From: JAWKTV01 sp041398905
GTDB taxonomy: Bacteria; Planctomycetota; Planctomycetia; Planctomycetales; Planctomycetaceae
Reading direction: 5' to 3'
DNA: 64,000 nt
Assembly (NCBI GenBank): GCA_041398905.1
Contig: JAWKTV010000003.1
Location: 310,001 to 374,000 of the forward strand
Part shown: piece by piece, positions 41,258 to 53,897 of the stretch
Numbering within the stretch: position 1 is the stretch's first letter
Layout: every line of letters begins with the position of its first letter
Position numbers and translations under genes: made by a program
The notes under the pieces: generated by a model
Seen by the model: the letters and a program-made list of their open reading frames with translations, nothing else
Database searches by the model: none
Told to the model about the DNA's origin: nothing

Positions 41258-42041
41258 ATGAGAATTCTCGCTTCGATTTGCCTGGGTTTCGCCTGCATTC
41301 ACGGCGCAGCGATCTTCGCGCACGACACCTGGGTCGAGACCAGCACGTCGGTCATCCGTCCCGGCGACTTCGTCCACGTCGACCTCAAGCTGGGCAACCA
41401 CGGCAACGACCACCGCGACTTCAAGCTCGCCAGTCGTGTGACTCTCGACCACTGCACGCTGCACGTTCTCGCCCCCAGCGGGGACCTGCAGGACCTGAAG
41501 CCGCGGGTCGTGGACACGGGCTTCGGGCCGAAGGAGGGCTACTGGTCGGCCCGTTATGTGACATCAGAGCCGGGCCTACACGTCGTCGCTCACACGCTGG
41601 ACACGCTGCATGGAACGATTCGCGCGGTCAAGAGCGGGAAGACGTACTTCATTGCCGCAACCGACTGGTCAGCGGTCGCTCAGTCGCCGGGCCGCTGTGA
41701 CGAGCCGCTTGGTCATCCGATCGAGATTGTGCCGTTGACCAACCCGGTCACATCAACGGGTCCGGGAATGCCGCTGCGCGTACGTGTCCTGTTCGATGGA
41801 CAGCCGCTCGTCGGGGCGAGGGTCACGTTCATTCCGCGGAGCGAAGCTGGCGGAGGGACTTGACCCCGAGTTCGAACGGACCACCGATGACCAGGGAGCA
41901 GCGGAGTACTCGCCAGCCGAGGGCAATCTGCTGCTCGTGGTGGTGCATCATGTCCGTGAGGATCAGCGGGGCGAGGGATACGAGAAAACCCACTACTCCG
42001 CCACGCTGACCGTGCAGGTACCGCAGATTCCGGTGCAGTGA
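41258..42041 (+). CDS. DUF4198 family exported protein (one frameshift)
   Basis: About 260 residues. ATG 41258 follows AAGGAG at about 41242. Signal peptide MRILASICLGFACIHGAAIFA, then HDTWVETSTSVIRPGDFVHV, the DUF4198 beginning in which the mature N-terminal His can bind metal. The frame closes at 41863 (EAGGGT-stop) but the family continues in the next frame with GLDPEFERTTDDQGAAEYSPAEGN-type sequence to the stop at 42041, so a one-base event near 41845 is likely. DUF4198 proteins are periplasmic and related to nickel/cobalt-uptake NikM/CbiM accessory proteins; the role here is unknown. Confidence 0.82.
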
Positions 42042-42148
42042 TCCGGCACCGGTCTTGCGAGACGCAATAGCCTTTCTTGAGTCGTATGTCACCAGCAGTC
42101 CGAATGACCGTCGTCACAACCAACCATCCATTTTGAAGTGCTCCGTCC

Positions 42149-43726
42149 ATGAATCTCGCAACGCTCTACGTCACTGTGTTGCTGGCAGCTTCCCCCAATA
42201 GTTGGCCGGCATTCCTCGGACAGGGGGCCGACCCTGTCGATCCCGCGACTATCCCGCAGACATGGTCCCCCACCGAGAACATCGCGTGGACAGCATCGCT
42301 TCCCGGCAAAGGGCAGTCCAGCCCCGTGATCTGGCGGGATCGTGTCTATGTCACGTCGATTCACGGCACCATGAAGGACACATGCCATGTGACGGGACGC
42401 TGAGCCTCCTCGACGGCAGCGTTCTGTGGACGAAGTCGTTCCCGGCTTCGCAGATGGTGCGGAGCAACTACTTCCAAAGTCGTTCGGCCTCGACGCCTTG
42501 CGCAGATGCGGACGGGTCTACGCCTTCTTCGAGACCGGCAACCTGGTCGCACTCACCCACGACGGCGAATCACTCTGGCAGCGGTCGCTCACGGAGGAGT
42601 ACGGACCGTTCGAGTCGACCATCGGCCTGGCGACCTCTCCGTGTCAGACCGACGACAAGCTGTTCCTGCTGATCGATCATGAAGGCCCCTCCTACCTGCT
42701 GGCGGTTGACAAGCGGACGGGGAGAACGTCTGGATGACGGAGCGTGACAGCCGCGTGAGTTACTCGTCGCCGGCACTGGTTCCAGTCGGCGACAAGTTGC
42801 AGATTGTGTGCAGTTCCTCCGGCAGCCTCGACGGGTACGATCCGCAGACCGGCGAACGCCTTTGGACTTACAGCGAAGACATCGGCGGAAACCGCGCAGC
42901 GACGCCGCTACCCTGCGGAGACGGACGGTTCGTGATCGCGGCCAGTCCGGGTATGCACAACGAAAATGAATCCGAGGCCCGGCAATCCAACGGCCTCGTC
43001 GTGATTGAACCAACGCCGACGGGCTTCGCACCTCGCGTCTTTTGGCGCACAGGCGAGGCGATGCCTTCGTTCAATACACCGACCATTCATGAAGGGATCG
43101 CCTATTGGGTCAACCGGGCCGGCGTGCTGTTCGCCTTTGACGCCGAGACGGGAAGCGAACTCTACGCCAAGCGAGCCGGGCAGACCTGCTGGGCAACTCC
43201 GATCGTTATCGGCGACCGGCTATACATCTTTGGAAAAGACGGGAAGACGGCGGTTGTCCGGACGGGGAGAGAGTACGAACTCCTGGTGGAGAATCAGTTG
43301 TGGGATGTTGAGCAACTGGGATCGGAGGACCAGGCGCGGCAGCGGGCTGCCGATGGCGGAAGCCGGCATCGCGAACATGCCGCTGATACGGAGGGATCGG
43401 AACCGAAGTCAGACGAGGTCGACCGAACTGCTGGTCCGCGTGCACAACGGCCCGCAGGAGAGGACTCCGGCCGATCCGGAGGTGATGCGATCGCAAGCGG
43501 ACCCTCGCCCGGGAGTACACCGGGACGAGGTGTCGGCGGTCGACCGGCGATGACTCCGGAGCAAGAAGCTGAGGCTCGCAGGCAAGGCGAGGACCGCTTC
43601 TCCGACCCAGTGCAGTACGGCGTCGCCATCGTCAGTGGCAGTCTCGTGATTCGCACGGGCGAGAAAGTGTACTGCATTCGATCGGCTGCCGAGGCGACCG
43701 GCGCACCCACAGCGGCAGCCAGGTAG
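42149..43726 (+). CDS. PQQ-type beta-propeller protein 1 (frameshifted)
   Basis: Exported beta-propeller of PQQ/pyrrolo-quinoline-type repeats. Starts MNLATLYVTVLLAASPNSWPAF, a signal peptide followed by FLGQGADPVD. Blades are visible as ENIAWTASLPGKGQSSPVIW, DRVYVTSIHG, ENVWMTERDSRVSYSSPALV and FDAETGSELYAK. The frame is broken near 42400 and near 42730, giving three pieces that align in order with the intact paralogue at 45050. The tail after residue ~420 is Glu/Gly/Arg-rich. It may be a structural propeller and not an enzyme, because no haem or catalytic Asp is obvious. Forms a set with the cytochrome and paralogue. Confidence 0.82.
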
Positions 43727-43730
43727 GGGG

Positions 43731-45053
43731 ATGCGAATCATGATCTGCCCACTAATGACGCGTGCGGCCATCGTGTTGGCTGGTATGTGCTGGTGCGCCG
43801 CCAACTGCGCGGCGGCCGGTGTGAACTATGAAGACCCGCCTATCAGTTACTCGACGACGGACGCGAACAATGTCGTCACAAGTCTGCAAGCGCGATTGAC
43901 TGCTGGTGATGCACGGCTGGTGCATGAACCGCAGTTCGGGTACCTGCGATCGTTGCTCAAGGAGTTTGATCTTCACGAGTCGTCACAAGTCTTGCCGTTC
44001 GCCAAGGTCAGTCTGCAAAAGCCCCACATCAGCCCGGAGACGCCACGCGCCATCTACTTCAATGACGATGTCCACCTCGGCTACGTTCAGGAGGGGCTGA
44101 TCGAGCTGGCTGTGGTTGATCCAGCGTTGGGAGTGGTGTTCTACACCCTCTCCCAGCAACCCGACGAGCCGGTGGTCTTGCAGCGAGGCAACAACTCCTG
44201 CTTGAGTTGTCATGGGGGACTGCGAACGCAGGGCGTGCCCGGACTGCAGGTCCGCTCAGTCTTCACCGATTCCGTTGGGCAGCCGGTGATCGCGGCTGGC
44301 AGCTTCACGACGACGACGCGCAGCCAGCTTGAGCAGCGGTGGGGGGGGTGGTACGTCACCGGAACTCACGGTCAACCAAGGCACCTTGGGAACTTCGTCC
44401 TGGCAGATCCGAAGCGGCCAAAGGAGTTCGACAACGCGGCGGGACAGAACTGCACGGATCTTTCCCCGCACTTCGACACGACGCGCTATCTCACCCCACA
44501 TAGCGACATTGTCGCGCTGATGGTTCTGGAGCATCAATCCGATGTGATCAACACGCTGACGCGAGCTCAGTTTGAAGTCCGCCGCGCCGAGGCTGGTCTC
44601 GGTGCTTCGGGGACGGACGCACCGACTCAGGACTTGCGCTCCGTAATCGATGCTTCGGCGGAGAGCGTTGTGAATGCCCTGTTGTTTTCCGAGGAGGCCT
44701 CGCTGATCTCACCCATTCAGGGAACGTCGACTTTCGTCCACGACTTTCGCAAGCGCGGACCGTTCGATGCGTCGGGCCGCACACTTCGCGACTTCGATCT
44801 GAGGACACGACTTTTCAAGTATCCGGTCAGCTACCTTGTGTATTCGACCGCATTTCGCTGCTTGCCGGACAAACTCCGGCTCGCAGTCTATGATCGTCTT
44901 CGATCGGCCCTGGCGGCGGACTCCGATCACCCCGCGGTCGCTCGTCTTACCGCAGACGAACGCCAGGTCGTCGTCGGCATTCTCAGCGAAACACTCGCGG
45001 ATTGGCCACAAGCCGACCGCCCTGACATCTCAACGGGAACTTCACAACCATGA
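43731..45053 (+). CDS. Exported monohaem cytochrome-like protein
   Basis: 440 residues. Signal peptide TRAAIVLAGMCWCAANCAAA. A single c-type haem site CLSCHGG lies at about residue 160 in the phrase RGNNSCLSCHGGLRTQGVPG; only one CxxCH is present. The rest is unlike ordinary cytochrome c domains: a 140-residue N-terminal domain with VHEPQFGYLRSLLKEFD and PRAIYFNDDVHLGY, then a long C-terminal helical domain with SDIVALMVLEHQSDVINTL. The start is 4 bases after the first propeller gene and the stop overlaps the second propeller by four bases (45050-45053), so the three genes look like one operon. It may hand electrons to or from the propellers; this is inference. Confidence 0.8.
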   Translation: MRIMICPLMTRAAIVLAGMCWCAANCAAAGVNYEDPPISYSTTDANNVVTSLQARLTAGDARLVHEPQFGYLRSLLKEFDLHESSQVLPFAKVSLQKPHISPETPRAIYFNDDVHLGYVQEGLIELAVVDPALGVVFYTLSQQPDEPVVLQRGNNSCLSCHGGLRTQGVPGLQVRSVFTDSVGQPVIAAGSFTTTTRSQLEQRWGGWYVTGTHGQPRHLGNFVLADPKRPKEFDNAAGQNCTDLSPHFDTTRYLTPHSDIVALMVLEHQSDVINTLTRAQFEVRRAEAGLGASGTDAPTQDLRSVIDASAESVVNALLFSEEASLISPIQGTSTFVHDFRKRGPFDASGRTLRDFDLRTRLFKYPVSYLVYSTAFRCLPDKLRLAVYDRLRSALAADSDHPAVARLTADERQVVVGILSETLADWPQADRPDISTGTSQP

Positions 45054-46384
45054 CCTCCGTCTCTTTGCTGCTGACGTGTGCGTTGGCCGCCGGCCCCGGA
45101 AGCTGGCCCAGCTTCCTCGGCCAGGGGGCGGGGTCCGTCGACTCGAAGACTCTCCCGCTCGCCTGGTCTCCCACGGAGAATATCGCCTGGAAGGCTTCCC
45201 TGCCCGGCTATGGCCAGTCCAGTCCGCTGATCTGGCAGGACCACGTCTACGTGACGTCCGTCGAGGGAGAGTCGAAGCAACAATTGCATCTGTTCTGCCT
45301 GTCGCTGCGGGACGGACAGTTGCTGTGGCAGCGAACGATCGAGTCCTCCTACCCGGAGAAGAACAGCGTCTACATCAGCCGGGCCGCGCCGACACCGGTC
45401 CTCGATGCGGCCGGCGTTTACGTCTACTTCGAGAGCGGTGACGTCGCGGCGTTCGATCACAGCGGAGAGCCACGCTGGCGGCGATCGCTCACCACAAACT
45501 ACGGCCCCCCCAAGAACGAGTTCGGCTTGTCCGCTTCTCCCGCGCAGACGGAGGACCGCATCGTCATTCTGGTTGATGATGTCGAGCAGGCGTACCTCGT
45601 CGCACTGAGCAAGGCGACCGGAGAGGTCCTGTGGAAGACCGACCGCCAGCCTCGGAAGAGCTGGAGTTCGCCGGCAGTCGTCGACATCGCCGGCCAGCCT
45701 CAAGTTGTCTGCAGTTCCGGCGGAAGTGTTGACGGATACGATGTGGCGAACGGGAAGCTGTTGTGGACCTTCGCTGAAGTCGGGGGCAACACCGCCACGA
45801 CGCCAGTGGGAGTCGGTCGCGATGCCTTCCTCATCGCGGCTTCGCCGGGTCGCGATGGTGAGAACTCTGAACTGGCCAAGAAGTCTAACGGCCTGATGCA
45901 GGTTGATCGGAGTACCGACGGCGCTTGGAACGCGAAATTCGCCTGGACCAATTCGGCGCCGACTCCCTCATGGGCCTCGCCGATCGCGCACGACGGACGA
46001 GCCTACTGGATCAATCGCGTTGGGGTCGTCTACTGCCTCGACCTCAAGTCGGGGGACGTGGTGTTCGCTGAACGGATTCCGCAGTCCGCATGGGCAACGC
46101 CGTTCGCCGTGGACGACCGCATCTATGTCTTCGGCAAGGACGGACTGACAACCGTCCTCGCGGCCGGGGCGGAATTCAAGGTGCTGGCGGAGAACAGCCT
46201 CTGGAACGAAGATGACCCACCGGTCAATCGCGTCCCGACTGCCGCCGGTGAGTCCGAGGAGCGACAGCGCAGTGCCGCGATGTTTTCCAGGCCAACCGTC
46301 TACGGCGCGGCGATCGTGGACGGCGGAATCGTGCTGAGAACCGGAAGCCAGGTGTACTGTGTCCGCCAGTCGCCAGCCCAGTAG
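45050..46384 (+). CDS. PQQ-type beta-propeller protein 2
   Basis: 444 residues, intact. Signal peptide at residues 1-15 (VSLLLTCALAAGPGS), then WPSFLGQGAGSVD. PQQ-like repeats: ENIAWKASLPGYGQSSPLIW, HVYVTSVEG, LLWQRTIESSY, TGEVLWKTDRQPRKSWSSP, GKLLWTFAEVGGN and SAWATPFAVDDRIYVFGKDG. It is a close paralogue of the gene at 42149, and the intervening cytochrome lies between them. The repeats resemble BamB-like and quinoprotein dehydrogenase propellers, but no PQQ-ligating cysteine pair is visible. Periplasmic. Confidence 0.87.
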   Translation: MTSVSLLLTCALAAGPGSWPSFLGQGAGSVDSKTLPLAWSPTENIAWKASLPGYGQSSPLIWQDHVYVTSVEGESKQQLHLFCLSLRDGQLLWQRTIESSYPEKNSVYISRAAPTPVLDAAGVYVYFESGDVAAFDHSGEPRWRRSLTTNYGPPKNEFGLSASPAQTEDRIVILVDDVEQAYLVALSKATGEVLWKTDRQPRKSWSSPAVVDIAGQPQVVCSSGGSVDGYDVANGKLLWTFAEVGGNTATTPVGVGRDAFLIAASPGRDGENSELAKKSNGLMQVDRSTDGAWNAKFAWTNSAPTPSWASPIAHDGRAYWINRVGVVYCLDLKSGDVVFAERIPQSAWATPFAVDDRIYVFGKDGLTTVLAAGAEFKVLAENSLWNEDDPPVNRVPTAAGESEERQRSAAMFSRPTVYGAAIVDGGIVLRTGSQVYCVRQSPAQ

Positions 46385-46514
46385 GCGATTGAGCACACTG
46401 ACGCCAACCCGCGCCCTCCCGGGGATACCGTACATCATCACGATCGATCCCTCGGTCTGATCCGAGTCTCGGCCCATGCTCATGGTCCAGACATCGCTCC
46501 TCCGCCGTGGCAGC

Positions 46515-46812
46515 CCGTTGGCGGGCGCGCTCCAGAGATGAATCCCCACTTCCGCTGATTCTTCGACGAAGTCCGCCGCCGGGATCGTCAGGTCATCGAT
46601 CGCTGCAACCTGACGATTCTCTTGGCCAACGGGTAGCAGGACTTGCCGGAGTTCCTGGCGTCGCGACAGTTGGAAGTCGTCGCTTCACTGCCCTGTTATC
46701 TCGAAGTCGACTGCGATCGACAGCGGATGATGGCGTGTTCCAACGCTCGATCGAGGAATTGCGGAGGTTGAACATTGCCGGGTCATCACGGGACGGCACT
46801 GTTTCCGCGTAA
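46515..46812 (+). pseudogene. Remnant of radical SAM arsenosugar biosynthesis gene (arsS-like)
   Basis: A fragment in the plus frame reads GGRAPEMNPHFR-stop-FFDEVRRRD, then QVIDRCNLTILLANG-stop-QDLPEFLASRQLEVVASLP, then CYLEVDCDRQR; after a frameshift near 46730 it continues DGVFQRSIEELRRLN. This order matches the central part of the radical SAM/Cys-rich ArsS family. Two stops arise by substitution (TGA at the Trp position after HFR, TAG where Glu or similar is expected). The N-terminal cluster-binding part and the C-terminus are missing. It is a genuine gene relic, not a sequencing shift alone. Confidence 0.7.
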
Positions 46813-46816
46813 CCGT

Positions 46817-47030
46817 TCACGGGCCGGTGAGCGAAAATGTGGGTAACGTCGATCCGGGAGCCTGACCTACGGAGCTGCCACCGTGAGCCTGGTAACTCGT
46901 GACGAGTTGTCCGAACTCGTTGTCCGCTTTCTGGACCTGGTCCAAGTCATTCCCGGTGCCGACGGAGGGTATCGTTGGCTCCACTGGGCTTCAGCGCGGT
47001 TGCTTCCGCACCTCCTGTGTTGTCGCTCAT
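46817..47030 (-). CDS. Possible small protein downstream of FtsK-like ATPase
   Basis: The ATG at 47030 overlaps the FtsK-like stop (ATGA at 47027-47030). It starts MSDNTGGAEATALKPSG and then hits a TGA after about 27 residues, but in the next frame a helical sequence (NDLDQVQKADNEFGQLVTSY) leads to a stop at 46817. One indel would join them to about 71 residues. The coupled start and clean helix argue for a real gene; the shift is a concern. Length and helical nature recall small secretion substrates, but it has no WXG motif. Confidence 0.35.
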
Positions 47031-50000
47031 GAGACCATGAACTCGTCCAGGTCGGTGGCTTCCGGGATCGATTCCTGCTGGTTTTCCCCAGCAGCGCTGC
47101 GGTCGAGGCTGGCTGGGCTGTTACCGTTGATGGCGAGTTGGATGGAGTGGTCAGTGGCGGCTGATGGCTGGACCGCTGCCTCGTTAGCTCGCGCAGCCAG
47201 GCAATGGACGGTGGGCCGTAGGGGCGGAACTTCTCGCTGCTGCCGCTCTCTTCGCGGTAGACGATGGCCCGATGGACGCCGAGCTTCGCCGCGGCGGGGC
47301 TGTCGATGAGGTTGCTGGAGTCGGCCCCGTTCATCTGGAACAGCACACGTTGTTCGAGCTCCTTCAGGCTGTTGCGGCTGAGCCAGCGATCGACGTTCGC
47401 GGCCGTGTCGCACCAGAGGATGAAGTGGATGCCCAGCTCGGGGCCGGTGGCGATGAGGTCGGCGAATGTTTGCCCCGGGCTGACCGGTTTGTCGGTCTGC
47501 GACGATCCGAAGCCGCCGAAGCTGAATTCGTCTTCGGCCTTTCGCAGATCGCGGAACTTGCTGAGGTTGTGGACGAAGACGAACAACGGCGGATGCTGTC
47601 CGTCAGGGTCGGCATCGCGGCGGGCCTTTTCGGCGGCGAGTTGCTGGAGCACTTCGGCCGCGCGGCGCGGTGTCACTCGTTCGACTTTCGCCGGCAGTGC
47701 GTCGCAGAGCGTCTCCCACCACTCGGCCTCGATCGAGTCGGGCGGGGTGCCATCGAACAGGTACACCGATACGGGCAGCGCGGCGTCTTGCTGCTGGAAC
47801 GCAAACCGCGCGGCCTGTCCGGCGAGTGCGACCATCGAGGTCGCCATCACGCCGTACGCCGCTTCGGCGTCGGTGCCGACGAGCAGCAGGTGTGAGCCGG
47901 CCTGTCGATGAAAGGTCAGCGACGTCGGTTCGCCAATCTCGACAGCTTCGCCAAGCCAGACTTTCGGGGCGGGCTTCGACTTTGGCGCGGAGTCGGACGA
48001 ACTGGGAGCGAGCAGCCGCGCCAGTTCATCGTTGCGGGCCGGGTCGGAGGGGATGTTGCCTTCAAACACAACGGGCGCGGGCCAGTTCTTGCCGAGTGTG
48101 CGCGCTTTCGTGGTCAGTTCGCGGAGGTAGTTCTCGCGTTCGTTGTCGGGCAGATACGCCACCTGGAAGGGGTGGTTGCCGACGAGCAGTCCGTTGGCGT
48201 CGTTGTAGATGGCTTCGCCGGGTCGGCTGAGGAGCCTGGCGGCGGTGTTCTCCTCGCTGAGGATGAGGTGTGCGTCGGCATCGCTGCACTGAAGCGCGAC
48301 GCGGACCGCCACCTGCCCGAGCGTGCTGCGGGCCAGCGAGTACGCCCCGCCCAGCGTTTGCGAGCCGAGGACGACATGCATGCCGAACGCCCGACCCTGC
48401 CGGACGAGGCGATCGAGCAGTAGCGACGCGGTTTGGCTGAGTCGATCGTCCTCGACAAAAAACTCCTGGAACTCGTCAACGACGAGCAGGATGCGGGGGA
48501 GCGGACGGTCGGGGTTCGCATCGCGGAAGCCGGCGATGTCCTGGACGCCGTGTCGCCGGAACAATTCGCCTCGCTCCTGCAGCACCTCATCGAGCCGCCC
48601 GAGGGTGCTGACGCCGAACTCGCGATCGCTTTCGATGGCGATGACATCAGCGTGAGGCAGCCGAAACGCGGCGTAGTCCTTGAACTCGACGCCCTTCTTG
48701 AAGTCGATGAGATAAAAGCGAACTTCGTCGGGGCTGTAGTGCAGCGCGACGTTGGTGATGAGGCCGTGCAGATAGGTGGATTTCCCGGACCCGGTCTTGC
48801 CGGCGACGAGCATGTGCTGACTCGTTCCCTTGCCCAGCCGCAAATGCTGGAGCTTGGTCGCGCCGGCCCGACCGAGCGGGACGTCGATCTCGCGTCGGCT
48901 GTCGTGCGTCCAATAATCGCTGGAACTGGGGGCGACGCGCGAGAACGCGACCTCGACGCGACGGGCATCCTTGGAGGCTTCGCCCACCTTGCGAACCAGC
49001 CGGGTGAACTGTTCGGGCGGCGGTGGCGCGTCGATCACAACCGGCCAGTCGCTCAAATCGCCAGCCGTCGGATGAAACGCGTCGCCACGCCAGGTAAGCG
49101 ACTGCATCTGCTCGCGGAGATCATCAAGCAAGAAGTTGTTCGGGTTCGGTAGCGACTGGTCGACTGACAGCAGCGTGTAGACCCCGCACCGTGGGCCGCT
49201 GGTGATGATGCTCGTCAATCGCCGCGCGGCGATGTCGCTGAACTTCGCGGGGAAGTCGGAGATGACGAGGAAGTGATACGGCTCGGCGACTTCGCCGGCG
49301 TGCCGGTTGTACTCCTCTATGGTGGCGAACTCGTTGCGGAGATATTTCTGGAAGACATTCTCCATGTGCTCGGTGAGGTCCGCGAGCCTGGCTTCGATCT
49401 GTGAGGCTTCCGTCCAGATGCGGCTGGCGATCAGCTTCTCGTCGAAGTCCGCGAGATGCATGAACCCCGCGAAACTCTCGCCGAGGCCAACGGGGTCGAG
49501 CACCGTGAGCCGGATGGTGCCCGGCGGGAGCTGCGTCAGCAGTCGCAGGAGCATTGTCTGTTGCGCGGCGATCGCGGACGCACGGCCTTCAACGCCGCGG
49601 AACTCGAAGAGCAGCGAACTTGCATTCGGGAACGGCACCAGCGCGGGCAACAGCTCGGAGGTCTTTGCCGGAGCGAGTCGGGGATCGGACGAGATCGCCT
49701 GCGGTATTCGATCAAACTCGACGCAGTAGTCGCCGAGCCGGACTCCGTCGGGTATGGTCTGCGCGGGGGCCCAGTGGTTCAGCAAGGTTTCCCATGTTGG
49801 GCAGGTCGCGTCGCTCGCGGCTCGTGCCGCCGAGCTGGCGTTGTAAAAGTTGCTGAGAGTCGCCTGCCATTCCTGCTTGAGGCTTTGCCAGTGTTGGGCC
49901 TGCTCACGTCGACGAACGCCGGTGTACTGACTCAGCTCCTGCTGCAGACGATTCGACGCGGCCTCGAACGCCTGCGATTCGGTGCGGAGCTGTGACTGCT

Positions 50001-51300
50001 GCTCGCTGTCGAGCGCGGCGAACGCCTGCTCGCGTTCCGCGTCGAGTTGCTGACGAAGCCTTTCAAGCCGCTCAGTCTCGTGCCGCTGCTGCTGCTCGCG
50101 GGAATTCTCGATCTGTTCGAGTCGCTCAGCGTGCGCGGACTGATAGCGCTCAAAGGCCTCTTCCCGCTGAGCGACGACATCCCGCTGCAGCGACTCGAAC
50201 TCTTTCGTTCTGTGTTGCAGCTCTTCCTTCGCCATGCCGAGCCATTTATGGTGGACCCAGCGGGCCTCGGCGACGGACTGCTGCAGGTTGCGGAGCGCGT
50301 CGGATCTGCGCATCGAGGCGATTGAGTAGAGCAGAATTTCGATCACCAGCGCCAGCGACGCCGCGACGCCGAGCGCGATGCCGCTCCAGGGTCCGCTCAT
50401 ACGCTCGGCCCTGATCCGAACGAGTTCGAGCGGCGTCAGCAGAAAGATTGGTGCGAAGAACACCGCAGTCAGCAGGCAGAACAGCCACACACCCCGCAGT
50501 CCGATGAATAGTCGCGGCAGCCATTGGCGGTCGTGGACACTCTCTTGCTCCGTGGCCCGCTCGACCGTCGCCTGAAAACGTTCCTGCGCGGCGTCACGGT
50601 CCTTCGGTGGATTGGCAGGTTCGACCGGGGGCGGACCCGACCAGCCCGCCGCCTCCGCGCGCTCGATCAACCGCGCCTCCAATGTCTCGAACTGCGAGAT
50701 CTGATCCTCGCGGGCCTTGAGGAGGTTCGACTTGAACTTCTCGAACTTCCGCTTCGGGCTGTCGTCCGAGGAATCGTCGAGCACTGAGGAGGTCACCCAG
50801 GTGCTTTCGCGATAGCGCTCTTCCACCTGATCGCGCTGCTCGTTGTGGCTTCGCTCGATGCCGCGAAGAGCTTCGCGGTGGGCGTACTGAGCGGTGTCCA
50901 GCAACTCTGCGTGCCGTTGTGTGAGTTCGGAACGTCGCCGCTCGAATTCATTCGACAGTTCTTCCAGTCGCAACTCGCGCTCGTCGCTGATCTGTTCGAG
51001 TTGCCGAGTCAACTGCGTCTCGGTGTCGTCGGCCCCTGTGGGGAAGCGCTCGGCGTGCTCGACCTCCTGCTGTGCGCGCCGACGGACCGCCTGGCGAAGC
51101 TGTGCAAGCAGTGTCTGGTAGTCGCTCATGCCGGCGAAGCACTGATGAATGGGAAGACAATCGGATTGGCGGAAGCTATCGAGCGTCAGCGACAGTTCCT
51201 CCTCCATGTCGAATGATGGCGAACCGGCGAACATCGTCGCAACCGGAGGGGAGCTCTCAAGCAGTTGTGTCGACATGGTGACCGGGTCGGTGGAGGGCAT
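47027..51300 (-). CDS. FtsK/SpoIIIE (EccC-like) ATPase with coiled coils and membrane anchor
   Basis: About 1,420 residues. N-terminal coiled coil (residues 60-165), two membrane helices (about 262-294 and 305-329), second long coiled coil (340-480), then three FtsK-like domains. The first (about 520-800) has no Walker A; the second has Walker A AGKTGSGKSTYLHGL (about residue 835), Walker B ILLVVDEFQEFF (about 940) and QTASLLLDRLVRQGR; the third (about 1130-1380) has GTDAEAAYG in place of Walker A and VFVHNLSKF in place of Walker B. A one-base loss near 47185 joins WLREL to the true tail ANEAAVQPS and stop at 47027; the listed frame otherwise runs to 46867. Start ATG 51300 or 51276. No WXG100, EccB/D or FtsK-gamma domain nearby. 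Confidence 0.85.
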
Positions 51301-51811
51301 TGCGAACTGCGAACCGCATGAACACGAAACGGGCTGGCGGGAGCGGTTTCAACTGTCGAACCGCCAACCAAACCCGGGTCGGTCGCTAACGACACGAGTG
51401 GGCTTTTGAAGTCCTGATCGCACGATGTCCGGTTGTCGGGGGCAGCCGCGTCTCTGGAGAGCCACTCAGCAAGCGTTGACATCGCACCAGCAGAGGAGTC
51501 GCAACTACCACAACAGAAACGAGTTATCGCACATTGACCCATCTGGCCAACTGACGTAGGCTTCTGCCCCGTGGGTGATGACTTTGGGAAACATCTTCAC
51601 CGCATCCGCACAGCGGAATCGCTGGTTATCCGGCTGCACCAGTTTCCTGCAAGTCGCGGCGTCAGCGGGTCGACAACGGAGTAGGTTTGGCTGTGCGGAG
51701 GACAATTTGTCCAAAGCGTGACTGGCATCGATTGCGTCCGGCGGAGTACGCGTGCGCGGGTGCCGGAGAGTGGGCCGCCTCTGAGTTTTCATTGCGGCGG
51801 GAGAGAGCTTT
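51301..51811. other. Divergent region between FtsK-like gene and glmS
   Basis: About 510 bases. Must contain both promoters. No glmS ribozyme is recognised in it and no other RNA. Short frames inside are not convincing. Confidence 0.45.
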
Positions 51812-53674
<1,863 letters not shown>

Positions 53675-53897
53675 CGACACTCGCAGGCTGACGGGCCTGT
53701 TTCGCCGTCGTCACCTCATTCCGTCAGTTCAGCGACCCGGCCACTTTCAAAGTGTCCGGGTCGCTGCCGTTTTCGACCGTGCCGACTCGATCGACCCGAC
53801 ATGCTGCGCGGGCTACCCTGTGGCGGTCTCAAGGCGAGTCGCGATGGGGTGCGGTTCGCCGTGGCGTTCAGGTTGCTCCATTCAGGGAAGATGTACG

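Noticed and set aside
42149..43726. Three separate small genes
   Set aside because: The pieces align in order with the intact paralogue at 45050-46384, so they are one gene with frameshifts.
51301..51811. Possible glmS ribozyme or riboswitch upstream of glmS
   Set aside because: The conserved core could not be recognised by eye, and the region is a plain divergent intergenic stretch.
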